Below are positions 1 through 8,384 of a stretch of DNA of 51,819 nt, one piece after another. A program made the translations under genes and the position numbers. Each line of letters opens with the position of its first letter. Positions within the stretch are counted from its first letter, which is position 1. The stretch lies in NCBI GenBank assembly GCA_022821585.1, contig JAJEDI010000074.1:1-51819 (forward strand), written 5' to 3'. The notes below the pieces were generated by a model. The model was not told where the DNA came from. It did no database searches and saw nothing but the letters and a program-made list of their open reading frames with translations. This DNA is from Caldilineaceae bacterium. GTDB taxonomy: Bacteria > Chloroflexota > Anaerolineae > Caldilineales > Caldilineaceae.

Positions 1-225
<225 letters not shown>

Positions 226-289
226 CTGCCCACGACGGATAGCGGCCCGAAAAATGGGCCTGCATGTGATATACTGAGAGACTGACTCG

Positions 290-670
290 GTGGGAGATTC
301 TGACAGGGAGGTTCAACTGAACAGTAACGAACTGGCGCGGAAGATCGTGGAGATCATTGAAGAGAAGCAGGCGGCAGACATTGTCCTACTTGACGTGAGT
401 GAACAGACCAGCATTGCAACTTATTTTGTGTTGGGCAGCGTGGACAACGTACGACAGGCCAATGCGATACGGGATGATCTGTGGGAGCAGTTGCGGATCG
501 AGCAGAAGATGCGGCCATTGAACGTCCACGACCTGCGGCAAGAAGGGGGAGGGTGGCTCCTGGCCGATTACGGCGATGTCATTTTGCATCTATTTACGGA
601 GGAGACGCGGCGCCGATACGACCTGGAAGGGCTGTGGAGCGACGCCCACGTGGTCATGAAGATTCTGTAG
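290..670 (+). CDS. rsfS: Ribosomal silencing factor RsfS (YbeB/Iojap family)
   Basis: RsfS binds ribosomal protein uL14 on the 50S subunit and blocks subunit joining when nutrients run out. The 126-residue product has the usual family length and fold pattern: an N-terminal helix (LARKIVEIIEEKQAADIVLLDV), the segment SIATYFVLGSVDNVRQANAI matching the family's S-x-x-D-Y-F-V-I-x-S-G region, and a C-terminal GGWLLADYGDVILHLFTEETRRRYDLEGLW block that is highly typical. The start is GTG; a TATACT hexamer lies at 270-275, only 15 bases upstream, so the leader is very short. In many genomes rsfS follows nadD, which would lie beyond the contig edge. Function is assigned by family recognition; confidence is high. 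Confidence 0.95.
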   Translation: MGDSDREVQLNSNELARKIVEIIEEKQAADIVLLDVSEQTSIATYFVLGSVDNVRQANAIRDDLWEQLRIEQKMRPLNVHDLRQEGGGWLLADYGDVILHLFTEETRRRYDLEGLWSDAHVVMKIL

Positions 671-694
671 GGGAGCATTTTGGGCGCGGGTACG

Positions 695-725
695 GCCGGC
701 TGCGCCTCGGGGACAGGCGGCCGGC
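695..725. terminator. Hairpin between convergent rsfS and NDK-like gene
   Basis: Arms GCCGGC (695-700) and GCCGGC (720-725) enclose a second pair CGCCT/AGGCG with a 7-base loop, with a TG bulge on the left. It lies in the 59-bp gap between two converging genes, where a shared terminator is expected. There is no T-tract, so an intrinsic terminator is not proven. Confidence 0.4.
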
Positions 726-729
726 GCGT

Positions 730-1746
730 TCAGGAAGCGACGTTTGACCGATAGAGTGCGACGGCTGCCTGGGTATCCATGTGTTCGGTGGCGTCGAACA
801 GGTCGGTGGTGTCGCCTTCACCATCGTGGACGTCAGGGTTTTCTTGTGCCCGATAGGCGTCGTCCTGTGCGATCCCTGCGGCGAGCATTGTCTTGACGAT
901 CCGGGGCGGTGTGGAAGAGATGTCGGTCCCGACCAGACTGCCGAAGAAGTTGGCGATTTCGAACATGGCCTCGAAGGGCCCGGCGGAGAGATGGACGCCG
1001 TTGTTTGCGATGGTCACTTCTTCGAATCCGTAGCGGGCGGGATCGGCGTGAAGCCGGCCGCGGATGGAGCCGGTTAGGGCGCGTTCGGGGAAGGTATCTC
1101 CGATCATATTGTCGCGCAATTGGGCCCATCCCGTGTCGGAATGGAGAAGCATGAGGGCGATGCGATGGGCGGGCTCGGTGAAGTGGGCCAGTTGGGCGGG
1201 GTGGAAGCCGTTGACGAGGATGAATTTCTCGCCGGCCTCCTCATAGGCCTGGACGTAGAAGCCGGAGCGAACCTTGTGCGCTTTCCTGGTGAACCAGAGG
1301 TCGTCCAAAGTGGCCGGCGTGAATGCAGGATGGGCGTTGAGAAATTCGTGGCCGCCGAACAGAGGGTAATCGGCAGAGGAGACGGCGAGCGCGTCGTAGA
1401 CAGAGTTTCTGTCCGCGGCGTCCAGGCCTCTTGACGCGGTCTTGGAGAGGACGTTGATGGCGCCGTAGTGCCTGTCCATGCTTTCTTTACGTTCGAGGGC
1501 CGGGCCGCCGACCAGGACAACGCCCTCTACGGAAGCGTCAGACTCTGAGAGTTTGGCCCAGATCAGGTCGATGGAATTGTTGAGGCAGCTTCGATTCTCA
1601 ACTGCCAAGATCTCCGGTTTTATGAACATGAGCAGTTCATTCTGCCGCTCCGTCTGCCCGATGGCGGGGGGCTGAATGACCGCGAAGTCCTCATCACTTT
1701 GCAGTGAATCAAGCAGCGCCTGTTTCAACTGTTGCTGACTCTGCAC
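730..1746 (-). CDS. Nucleoside-diphosphate-kinase-like protein, enlarged
   Basis: The 338-residue product carries the landmarks of the NDK fold spread over twice the usual length (about 140-150). FIKPEIL near residue 42 matches the N-terminal I-K-P-D strand. HRIALMLLHSDTGWAQLRDNMIGDTFPERALTGSIRGRL matches the L-R-x-x-x-G-x-T-x-P ... G-T-I-R-G region. NNGVHLSAGPFEAMFEIANFF matches the N-x-x-H-G-S-D-S segment, with H252 where the phospho-accepting histidine sits. About 120 residues between the first two blocks and a 60-residue acidic tail are extra. The start is GTG with AAGGAG six bases upstream. A candidate promoter lies at 1861-1889. Catalysis is inferred; a regulatory or nucleotide-sensing role is possible because surrounding residues differ from classical NDK. 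Confidence 0.6.
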   Translation of the reverse strand: MQSQQQLKQALLDSLQSDEDFAVIQPPAIGQTERQNELLMFIKPEILAVENRSCLNNSIDLIWAKLSESDASVEGVVLVGGPALERKESMDRHYGAINVLSKTASRGLDAADRNSVYDALAVSSADYPLFGGHEFLNAHPAFTPATLDDLWFTRKAHKVRSGFYVQAYEEAGEKFILVNGFHPAQLAHFTEPAHRIALMLLHSDTGWAQLRDNMIGDTFPERALTGSIRGRLHADPARYGFEEVTIANNGVHLSAGPFEAMFEIANFFGSLVGTDISSTPPRIVKTMLAAGIAQDDAYRAQENPDVHDGEGDTTDLFDATEHMDTQAAVALYRSNVAS

Positions 1747-1860
1747 ACATCTCTCCTTTGGTGCGCCGGGGTGTACGGAGGTAAGGTCTGGAAGCGAGAT
1801 TCTCGCGCTCGCTACCGGACTGGATTTCCTTGGCGGTCCCGGCCGTTCCGCCTGCGCAGC

Positions 1861-1889
1861 AGCCTACCGCAGCCCCTTCGTTTTGACAA
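1861..1889 (-). promoter_or_regulatory. Candidate sigma-70-type promoter for the NDK-like gene
   Basis: On the minus strand TTGTCA (1889-1884) is followed after 17 bases by TAGGCT (1866-1861), about 110 bases upstream of the GTG start at 1746. The -35 is good and the -10 is weak. No other use for this sequence is seen in the 208-bp gap. Confidence 0.35.
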
Positions 1890-1954
1890 AAAAAGTGTGA
1901 TGTTGGGACGGGTTCACCAGGGCCGGGCCGGGTCGGGGCGCGGGCCAGGACCGG

Positions 1955-2764
1955 TCAGTAGGCTCTCCTGGCGGCGTTCAGCAAGGCGGCGTCCTCGGGT
2001 GAGACGGCGATGTCTGTCGGGACGGCGGAGGCATTTTCGTAGGCAAAGCGTGTGACGGCGTATTCGCCGTCGGGGTCCATGGCTTCGAGGGGCGCCCTGG
2101 CCAACGCCTTGTCGTCTTCATCGCCGATGCGGGCAGACACGACCCAGCCGAGAAGAAGGTTGGAATTGAGAGAGACCAGGAGACGGGCAAGGTGGAGTGC
2201 TTCCTCTGTGCGCCCATCGTGCCAGGCGGCTTCAAGGAGACCGCTCTGGTAGTCGAGCCGACCCGGCTCCTCGTCGGTCAGTTCTGCGTAGATGCGGATG
2301 GCCCTGTCCCAGCGGCCGCCCATCCGGTACAGGGTGGCGAGCGCGGGCCGGGTGAGCATGAGAGGGCGCTTTTGGCGCAGGAGCGTGCGAGAGAGCCCCT
2401 GGCGGATCGGACGGTTGTAAGGCGCGTTTTCCAGGGCCAGAGTCCAGAAGCGTTGTGCTTTGGTCAGGTTGCCGCCGGCTTCAGCTTCTCTTGCGAGCAC
2501 GGCCCAGGCCAGTTCGCTGCCGGGGTCGGCGCTCAGGAGACGCAAGGCCCAGTCCTGTCCTTCGCTCCAGCGACGCATCAGCCAGATGACCTGGAGGAAG
2601 CGGAAGTAGGTGGGCAAGTGGCGGGGCAGGCTTTTGAGGATAACGCGAATCAGGGGGACGGCCTCGTCGGGGCGGTCGGCCGCCAGGCAGCGGTCGATGA
2701 CATCGTTCCAGTGGGAGAGTTGCGTGTTAATTGCGGGGGATCGGCCAAAACGGTTTGGAGTCAT
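1955..2764 (-). CDS. TPR/helical-repeat protein, translationally coupled to mce
   Basis: This 269-residue product is built of helical pairs in TPR style (for example WALRLLSADPGSELAWAVLAREAEAGGNLTKAQRFWTLALENAP and WDRAIRIYAELTDEEPGRLDYQSGLLEAAW). It has no signal peptide or membrane segment. The ATG at 2764 was chosen because it overlaps the stop of the epimerase gene (ATGA, bases 2761-2764). A longer reading frame to 2941 exists, but its extra 59 residues are arginine/proline-rich and antisense-like to mce. It is the last gene of the dnaX-to-mce operon. Its function is unknown; TPR proteins usually hold other proteins together. Confidence 0.75.
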   Translation of the reverse strand: MTPNRFGRSPAINTQLSHWNDVIDRCLAADRPDEAVPLIRVILKSLPRHLPTYFRFLQVIWLMRRWSEGQDWALRLLSADPGSELAWAVLAREAEAGGNLTKAQRFWTLALENAPYNRPIRQGLSRTLLRQKRPLMLTRPALATLYRMGGRWDRAIRIYAELTDEEPGRLDYQSGLLEAAWHDGRTEEALHLARLLVSLNSNLLLGWVVSARIGDEDDKALARAPLEAMDPDGEYAVTRFAYENASAVPTDIAVSPEDAALLNAARRAY

Positions 2765-3210
2765 TCGAGCCGACGTGCCCGGTCCTTCTGCAGGAGTTCG
2801 ATCATCACGCCGTGTGCGGCCTGGGGATGGACAAATGCAACGAGGCCGTGGATGCCCTGGCGAGGTGTCTCGTCGATCAGGCGGACGCCTTGGGCGCGGA
2901 GCTCCTCCAGAGTGTGCGCAAGGTCGGGGACGGCGAGGCAAACGTGGTGACTGCCTTCGCCGCGACGGGCCAGAAAGCGGGCGGTACCGCTTTCTTCATC
3001 GGTCGGGGAAAGGAGCTCGATGGTGCTGGAGCCGGCGTCAAGGAATGCGATCTCGACGCCGTGATCGGGCGCGTCGAGGCGTTCGAGGAGGCGGAATCCA
3101 AGGGTGCCACAGTATGTGGCGAGGGCGTCGTCGAGGTCATGGACGACGATGCCGACGTGGTCGATGTGGGCGTTGGAGAGTTGCACGGTTTCCAGGGTAT
3201 TCACCTTCAC
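2761..3210 (-). CDS. mce: Methylmalonyl-CoA epimerase
   Basis: The enzyme interconverts the 2R and 2S epimers of methylmalonyl-CoA so that the mutase can work on propionyl-CoA-derived carbon. The 149-residue VOC-fold product shows IDHVGIVVHDLDDALA at the N terminus, with metal ligand H18. The segment STIELLSP (E65), then GEGSHHVCLAV (H88/H89) and VMIELL (E138) complete the usual metal-binding set. The annotated start is a GTG three bases after the stop of the DUF4276 gene; a second GTG lies two codons downstream. The mutase gene lies in the same operon, separated by a thioesterase and the ATPase/DUF4276 pair. Assignment is firm. Confidence 0.93.
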   Translation of the reverse strand: MKVNTLETVQLSNAHIDHVGIVVHDLDDALATYCGTLGFRLLERLDAPDHGVEIAFLDAGSSTIELLSPTDEESGTARFLARRGEGSHHVCLAVPDLAHTLEELRAQGVRLIDETPRQGIHGLVAFVHPQAAHGVMIELLQKDRARRLE

Positions 3211-3213
3211 GTC

Positions 3214-3912
3214 CTACTGCGAATCTGTTGCCGACTGGCCAGAGTTGGCCGCTGGGACTGCTTCCAAATGGTCTAGCCATCGTCCAAAATGTGGGCATTC
3301 TCTACTAATGGCTTCCAGGCCGATTTCAAACACGGCAAGTGTGCCCAATATCGGCTTAGTGTAACCCGGCACAAGCTCTTCGACGCGCTTTGAAGGAGCT
3401 GATAAGGGTGAGTCATCAATCTCTTCCGGACTGGCAAAGGCATTTCGGATGGCCTGAAACTGGTTTGCTAGTGTCGGTCTGCCTATGCCGCGACCAAACG
3501 CAGCGCAGTCGCTAAAGAGCATCGCCTCAAACTCATGCATCATTACATATGGGATGAATCTACTGGGATTGAAGTTTGACCCCATATCCAGGCAGACATC
3601 TGCCAAGAGTTCTTTTTCGACGGTCCGAGCCTTTTCTGGATACTGTGCTGCGTTGGCATTCTTCCTTCCAGGCCATGAGCCGGACCCGCTCTGTGGCAGA
3701 CCATAGAAGTCAACCATCGTGCTGACTACGCGTCCAGCATCTTGCTTCAGAAACCTCAATATATCCCTTTTGGCACTCGGCCATGGCTTTATTCCGCCGG
3801 TTGGTCGGGGAACGACCTCAGTGTATCCATAGGAGTAGAGATGGGGAGCAAGAACCTCCTTTACAAAACTCTCTTCGGTCTGGCCATCAACATAGAGGAA
3901 TAGCCTTGTCAT
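3214..3912 (-). CDS. DUF4276 family protein (Toprim-like), partner of the AAA ATPase
   Basis: The protein begins MTRLFLYVDGQTEESFVKEVLAPHL and contains VVSTMVDFYGLP and a MHEFEAMLFSD segment, the recognisable hallmarks of DUF4276. I regard this family as related to the Toprim nuclease fold; the usual first acidic residue (VEGQTE) is Asp here. Length is 232 residues from the ATG at 3912, which has GGAGG nine bases upstream. A longer frame to 3960 would overlap the ATPase gene and has no comparable ribosome site. The gene follows the AAA ATPase, as in the ATPase-plus-nuclease pairs of OLD-, AbiL- and PARIS-like defence systems. Base composition is visibly more A/T-rich than the flanking metabolic genes, suggesting transfer. 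A defence role is inferred. Confidence 0.8.
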   Translation of the reverse strand: MTRLFLYVDGQTEESFVKEVLAPHLYSYGYTEVVPRPTGGIKPWPSAKRDILRFLKQDAGRVVSTMVDFYGLPQSGSGSWPGRKNANAAQYPEKARTVEKELLADVCLDMGSNFNPSRFIPYVMMHEFEAMLFSDCAAFGRGIGRPTLANQFQAIRNAFASPEEIDDSPLSAPSKRVEELVPGYTKPILGTLAVFEIGLEAISRECPHFGRWLDHLEAVPAANSGQSATDSQ

Positions 3913-3928
3913 CTCCGCAGTCCTCCAA

Positions 3929-5029
3929 TCATTCCCGATTGGGGCGTCCGCCGAATTCATTCATTTCCCACAACTGTCCTAGATTGTATTCTTCTAACCA
4001 ATCTCTCAAGCTCTCAGCGTCTAGCCGAGTGAACACAGTCTTTCCCCTAAGACGGTCTGTCACGAGCACGTCTTCGGGTTCAAAGTGATTGAGAAGGATA
4101 GGAGATTGTGTTGCCAGGATGACTTGCGACTTTACGGAGGCAAGCTTAACTAGCGAGGCCAGCAGGGTTATCGCATAGGGGTGCAATCCTAATTCCGGCT
4201 CATCTAAAAGGATTACCGAAGGGCGCAATTCCTCTGGTTGCAGCATCAGAGTGGCCAGAGCAATGAAGCGTAAGGTCCCGTCGGAAAATGAAGAAACGTC
4301 AAAATAGGTGTCAGTTCCCTTATGCCGCCATTCGAGGCGAATCCTATCTTGGTTTAGAGCTGAAGGTTCAAGTAGAAAATCTTCGAAAGACGGCGCGACT
4401 AGCCGAACGGTACCCCGGATGAGGCGGTAATATTCTTCATACCTTTGGCGCATGAGATGTAAGAATGAGGCCAAGTTTGAGCCATCCATTCGTAAAGATC
4501 GATTGTCATTTACATCCGCTGTCTTGCGCAAAGGGGAAGTTGAACTTGTGTCATGAAAGTGATATAGGCGCCAACTACCCAGATGGTTCTGAACATGCCA
4601 TTTGACTCCTCCACTGGCCGGCCTACTTATTCCTGCCTCTCTGCCCCAACCAGTAAGGTTTTCGGAGTAGGGGTCAGGAAGGTTCCCCTTTTCCCGGTAG
4701 GTAATAGTCTCCCTGCCCGTATGAAGTTCGTCAGTATCGGTCGCCTGCAGATGTACTTCAAATTGATTTACCTGGCGATCGAATGACAAATGGAATCTCA
4801 GACTGTCGGTCGTCCTCGAACCGAAGTGCATGATTCTGTCAGCACCTCCTGCACGCGTCACATACAGTTGCAGGCGCCCCTGACGGAGGGCGTTTAGGAA
4901 TGAAAAAACTCCGATAAAGTTCGATTTCCCTGACCCATTTGCACCGATCAAGACGTTGATCGTGCCAATCTCTAGACTCTGGATCGACGCAATGCTCTTG
5001 AATCCTTCCACACTGATGCTGTCGAGCAC
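3929..5029 (-). CDS. AAA family ATPase (AAA_21/OLD-like) of a putative defence pair
   Basis: This 366-residue SMC/ABC-like ATPase has Walker A GANGSGKSN (29-37) near the N terminus after the typical opening ISVEGFKSI. Walker B is VILLDEPELGLHP, followed by a switch region VILATQSPILLNHF. The segment SFSDGTLRFIAL acts as the signature motif. No long coiled coil is present, so it belongs to the short AAA_21/COG4637-type group. The start is GTG with AGGAG six bases upstream; this ribosome site lies inside the last codons of the thioesterase reading frame. The DUF4276 gene begins 16 bases after its stop. Codon and base use differ from the mutase and recR genes upstream. Pairing suggests an ATP-driven sensor for the nuclease-like partner; this is inference. 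Confidence 0.85.
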   Translation of the reverse strand: MLDSISVEGFKSIASIQSLEIGTINVLIGANGSGKSNFIGVFSFLNALRQGRLQLYVTRAGGADRIMHFGSRTTDSLRFHLSFDRQVNQFEVHLQATDTDELHTGRETITYREKGNLPDPYSENLTGWGREAGISRPASGGVKWHVQNHLGSWRLYHFHDTSSTSPLRKTADVNDNRSLRMDGSNLASFLHLMRQRYEEYYRLIRGTVRLVAPSFEDFLLEPSALNQDRIRLEWRHKGTDTYFDVSSFSDGTLRFIALATLMLQPEELRPSVILLDEPELGLHPYAITLLASLVKLASVKSQVILATQSPILLNHFEPEDVLVTDRLRGKTVFTRLDAESLRDWLEEYNLGQLWEMNEFGGRPNRE

Positions 5030-5032
5030 TTG

Positions 5033-5127
5033 TTACTCCTTATCCTCGTGGAGACGCCAGCCGGGTAGGGCCACTGCCGGTTCCGAAATGGCGTTCAGGG
5101 GTAGTTTGAGGAATTTGCCTTCGGCGC
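5033..5127 (-). pseudogene. Out-of-frame 3' tail of the thioesterase gene
   Basis: In the +1-shifted frame the sequence directly after the premature stop reads AEGKFLKLPLNAISEPAVAL and ends with TAA at 5033. The A-E-G-K-F-x-x-x-P block is the normal C-terminal strand of PaaI-like thioesterases, so these bases belong to the gene that ends prematurely at 5128. Restoring one G near 5132 (GCGTAAGC to GCGGTAAGC) would join the two parts. Confidence 0.65.
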
Positions 5128-5520
5128 TTACGCGATTGTGCCGTCGGGCAGATAGATTACGCCGCTGCCAGTGAACATGCGGCGGTTCTGGGTCAGGACG
5201 CGGCCGCGGGCTCTGACTTCGGTTTCGAGCGGGACGGGATGCAGGAAGCGTGTGGTCAGCTCGGCGGTGATGCCCCATCGCTCCACGTTCAGGCCGGAGC
5301 CGAAGTTTAGGGCGCGGGCGATGGTCTCGTCGAGGACGCCGGTGAGGACTCTCCCGTGCAAGAGACCGGGATAGCCCTGATGGCAGTGCCGTCCGGAGAA
5401 GCGGGCGAGGAGTTCGGCGGCGCCATCGTCGGAGACTGTTTCGTAGAAGCGTACTTTCACTCCGGCCACGTTGTCCAGACCGCAAACAGAGCAGTAGGCG
5501 CTGTTCGGTTGCTTCTGCAT
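5128..5520 (-). CDS. PaaI-like hotdog-fold thioesterase, frameshifted near the C terminus
   Basis: The product opens with YCSVCGLDN, the cysteine-containing start common in this hotdog family, and carries the segment CHQGYPGLLHGRVLTGVLDETIARA. There H-G-G/H-G-R-V is the active-site helix region, and ITAELTTRFLHPVPLETEVRARGRV forms the long central strands. Such proteins hydrolyse small acyl-CoA thioesters in the cytoplasm. The ATG at 5520 overlaps the mutase stop (TGATG). The frame closes at TAA 5128 after DGTIA, about 30 residues short; the missing tail is readable in another frame down to 5033. Either the C-terminal strand is lost or there is a single-base sequencing deletion. Its place between mutase and epimerase suggests acyl-CoA housekeeping. 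Confidence 0.75.
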   Translation of the reverse strand: MQKQPNSAYCSVCGLDNVAGVKVRFYETVSDDGAAELLARFSGRHCHQGYPGLLHGRVLTGVLDETIARALNFGSGLNVERWGITAELTTRFLHPVPLETEVRARGRVLTQNRRMFTGSGVIYLPDGTIA

Positions 5521-7256
5521 CACACCCAACTGGAAGGCTGATACTCGCCGAAGGCCGCCCTGAGGGCGTCACAGATTTCGCCCGTGGTGACATTGCTCTC
5601 AACCGCTTCGACAAAGAGCGGCATCAGCGGGGCGCTGGGCGTACGTGCGGCATCCTCAATGCGTCGGAGGATGGCGGAGGCCTTGCTCTGATCGCGGTTG
5701 GCGCGCAGTGCGGCCAGGGCTGCTATCTGCTCATTCTGCACGCCCTCGTCGACTTGCAGGGTCTCTTCGGGGAGCGTTGCTCCGCCCTGGTAGCTGTTGA
5801 CGCCGACGACGGTCTGATCACCGCTTTCGATGGCGCGCAGGGAGGCGTAGGCCGACTCCTGGATTTCGCGTTGAATGAAGCCATCGGCGACGGCCTGCAT
5901 GGCTCCGCCTATTTTGTCGATGCGTTCTAAGTAGTCGCAGGCGCGGCATTCGATTTCGTCGGTCAGCCATTCAATGTAGTAGCTGCCGCCGAGCGGGTCG
6001 ACGACATCACCCACGCCGCTCTCGCCGGCGAGAATCTGTTGTGTACGGAGGGCGATTTCGACGGCTCTTTCGGTGGGTAAGGCGAGCGCCTCGTCCTTTG
6101 AGTTAGTGTGCAGGCTTTGGGTGCCGCCGAGTATTGCGGCGAGGGCCTGGACGGTAACGCGAACTATGTTGTTGTCCGGCTGTTGGGTGGTGAGGGTACT
6201 GCCGCCGGTCTGGGTGTGAAAGCGAAGCCGCCAGCTTTTGGGGTCGGTCGCGCCGAAACGTTGTCGCATGAGTTTTGCCCAGAGGCGGCGGGCGGCGCGG
6301 AACTTTGCCACCTCCTCCAGAAAGTCGTTATGGGCGTTGAAGAAGAAGCTGATCTGGGAAGCAAAGTGGTCCACATCAAGCCCGACATCGATCGCCTGTT
6401 GAACGTATTCGACAGCGTTGGCAATCGTGAAGGCAACTTCCTGGACGGCGCTGCTGCCGGCTTCGCGGATGTGATATCCGCTGACCGATATGGTGTTCCA
6501 CCTGGGCAGATGCCGGGCGCAGTAGAGAAAGAGGTCGGTCATCAGACGCATGGAGGGCGCGGGCGGAAAGATGTAGGTGCCGCGGGCGATATACTCCTTG
6601 AGGATATCGTTCTGCACTGTGCCGCGCAGTTTTTCAGGGGGAACGCCCTGCTCGCGGGCGACAGCAATTACCATTGCCAAGAGGATCGCTGCCGGGGCGT
6701 TTATCGTCATGCTGACGCTGACTTTGTCCAGGGGGATGTCATGGAGAAGGGTACGCATGTCCTGCAGGCTGCTGATAGAGACGCCTACTTTGCCCACTTC
6801 GCCCTGGGCGAGCTCGTGGTCTGCGTCATAGCCGATTTGGGTGGGGAGGTCGAAAGCGACTGAGAGTCCGGTCTGTCCCTGCTGGATCAAGTAGTGGTAA
6901 CGCCGGTTGCTCTCGGCTGCCGAGCCGAAACCGGCGTACTGGCGCATGGTCCAGAGGCGGCCGCGATACATATTGGGCTGTACGCCGCGGGTATATGGAA
7001 ATTCACCGGGGAAGCCGAGCTTTCGAAGGTATTCGCCGGCGTTTGCACTTTCCGGATACGCGTCGGCGGGTGTATATAGAGGTTGGATGACGATGGAGGG
7101 GCTGCTGGTCGTGAACTTTGCCTTGCGCTCGGGGAACCGACTGATCACAGGGGCGAGCGTGTTTTGCCGCCAGGCCTGTTTCAGGGTGGACAGTTTTCCG
7201 GGGTTGGTGTGCGACTGCGAGCCATCTGCCTGCGGCTTGCCATTCAGTTCATCCAT
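5520..7256 (-). CDS. mcmA: Methylmalonyl-CoA mutase, catalytic (large) subunit
   Basis: The enzyme converts succinyl-CoA and methylmalonyl-CoA using coenzyme B12. The 578-residue product from ATG 7256 has the TIM-barrel landmarks: [72 protein letters not shown] and [24 protein letters not shown]. It stops before any B12-binding domain, so the cobalamin-binding small subunit must be encoded elsewhere, as in two-subunit mutases. A 23-residue upstream extension to 7325 exists but runs into the end of recR and looks unnatural. The stop overlaps the thioesterase start, and mce lies in the same operon. Identification is firm; strict methylmalonyl versus isobutyryl specificity cannot be fixed by eye. 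Confidence 0.93.
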   Translation of the reverse strand: MDELNGKPQADGSQSHTNPGKLSTLKQAWRQNTLAPVISRFPERKAKFTTSSPSIVIQPLYTPADAYPESANAGEYLRKLGFPGEFPYTRGVQPNMYRGRLWTMRQYAGFGSAAESNRRYHYLIQQGQTGLSVAFDLPTQIGYDADHELAQGEVGKVGVSISSLQDMRTLLHDIPLDKVSVSMTINAPAAILLAMVIAVAREQGVPPEKLRGTVQNDILKEYIARGTYIFPPAPSMRLMTDLFLYCARHLPRWNTISVSGYHIREAGSSAVQEVAFTIANAVEYVQQAIDVGLDVDHFASQISFFFNAHNDFLEEVAKFRAARRLWAKLMRQRFGATDPKSWRLRFHTQTGGSTLTTQQPDNNIVRVTVQALAAILGGTQSLHTNSKDEALALPTERAVEIALRTQQILAGESGVGDVVDPLGGSYYIEWLTDEIECRACDYLERIDKIGGAMQAVADGFIQREIQESAYASLRAIESGDQTVVGVNSYQGGATLPEETLQVDEGVQNEQIAALAALRANRDQSKASAILRRIEDAARTPSAPLMPLFVEAVESNVTTGEICDALRAAFGEYQPSSWV

Positions 7257-7296
7257 CTCGATACACTCGGTTGGCGTGCCTAGAATCCTGAAGGTC

Positions 7297-7914
7297 TTAC
7301 ATTTCCAGCCGTCCGGCCAGGGCATTGCTGAGGGTCATTTCATCGGCGTACTCGAGGTCGCCGCCGGTTGGCAGGCCGCGGGCCAGGCGGGTGACGCGCA
7401 GGCCCAAGGGCTTGATGAGCCTGGCAATGTACATGGCGGTTGCTTCGCCTTCGAGGTTCGGATTGGTCGCCACCAGCAGCTCGCGGGTTTCTACGTCATC
7501 GGGTTGTCTGCCGGGCTGCAGCCGGTTGAGCAGTTCGTGAAGCTTCAGGTCGTCGGGCCCAATTCCTTCGACGGGCGAAATAGCACCGTGGAGAACGTGA
7601 TAGAGACCCTGAAATGATCCAGTACGCTCTATGGCCTGTACGTCGAGCGGCTCTTCGACGACACAGATGATGGAGCGGTCGCGCTGTTCGTTGTCGCAGA
7701 TTGCGCAGGGGTCTTTGTCGGCGATGTTGTGGCAGAGGCCGCAGAATAGCGTTTCGGCCTTAAGCTCCTGCAGGGCGGACGCCAGCGAGAGTGCGATCTC
7801 CTCGTCACTGCGCAGAAGGAAATAGGCAAGGCGAGAGGCGGATTTAGGTCCGATGCCAGGCAGGCGGCTAAAGGCGTCGATGAGGTTGGAAACGGGTTGC
7901 GCGAGCGGCGCCAT
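7297..7914 (-). CDS. recR: Recombination mediator protein RecR
   Basis: RecR with RecO/RecF helps load RecA on gapped DNA. The 205-residue product has a helix-hairpin-helix at 12-30 ([21 protein letters not shown]), a four-cysteine zinc site (C58, C61, C70, C73), and a Toprim domain with [15 protein letters not shown] and [14 protein letters not shown]. The C-terminal Walker-like stretch [24 protein letters not shown] is diagnostic. It follows ybaB by 26 bp and dnaX in the standard dnaX-ybaB-recR order, and precedes the mutase by about 40 bp on the same strand. Confidence 0.97.
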   Translation of the reverse strand: MAPLAQPVSNLIDAFSRLPGIGPKSASRLAYFLLRSDEEIALSLASALQELKAETLFCGLCHNIADKDPCAICDNEQRDRSIICVVEEPLDVQAIERTGSFQGLYHVLHGAISPVEGIGPDDLKLHELLNRLQPGRQPDDVETRELLVATNPNLEGEATAMYIARLIKPLGLRVTRLARGLPTGGDLEYADEMTLSNALAGRLEM

Positions 7915-7940
7915 TGCGCGTTCCTAGGATGCTTGCCGGT

Positions 7941-8348
7941 TCAGAATCCAAGGCCTGGGAGGCTCAGGCCGTCGGCGAACCCTCCCATGCGCTCTTCGGT
8001 GAGGGACTTCACTTTTTCCGATGCGTCGCCGATTGCCGCCAGGAGCAGGTCTTCCAGCATTTCCACGTCGTCGGGATCGACCACTTCGGGTTTGATGCGC
8101 AATGCCTGTACAGCCTGATGGCCGTCCATATCCACTTCAACCATTCCACCTCCGGCACTGCCGGTCACAATCTCTTCGGCCAACTCCTCCTGGGCCTTTT
8201 CCATGTCACCCTGCATTTTGCGCACGCGCGCTGCAAGGTCGCCGCCCATGCCGCCACCCAGGGAGCCACCGGCAGGCATGCCTGGGGCGCCGCCTCCGAA
8301 TGGATTGTTGCCGCTTCTGGTTCTGCGATTCCTCTTCTTTTTCGCCAT
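7941..8348 (-). CDS. ybaB: YbaB/EbfC nucleoid-associated protein
   Basis: A small DNA-binding protein of the YbaB/EbfC family, normally a tweezer-shaped dimer. After a basic, glycine-rich N-terminal tail of about 38 residues it shows RVRKMQGDMEKAQEELAEEIVTGSAGGGMVEVDMDGHQAVQALRIKPEVVDPDDVEMLEDLLLAAIGDA, a near-canonical core. The ATG at 8348 was preferred over a TTG one codon earlier because GGGAG lies eight bases upstream. It sits between dnaX and recR. The basic glycine-rich N-terminal extension is longer than in E. coli YbaB. Confidence 0.94.
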   Translation of the reverse strand: MAKKKRNRRTRSGNNPFGGGAPGMPAGGSLGGGMGGDLAARVRKMQGDMEKAQEELAEEIVTGSAGGGMVEVDMDGHQAVQALRIKPEVVDPDDVEMLEDLLLAAIGDASEKVKSLTEERMGGFADGLSLPGLGF

Positions 8349-8384
8349 CAATCTTGCTCCCGGTGCAAAATGATAAATCCTTTT

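Noticed and set aside
5033..5614. 193-residue minus-strand frame across mutase end and thioesterase
   Set aside because: Only its last 35 residues are protein-like; they are the frameshifted thioesterase tail. The rest is an arginine/proline-rich shadow.
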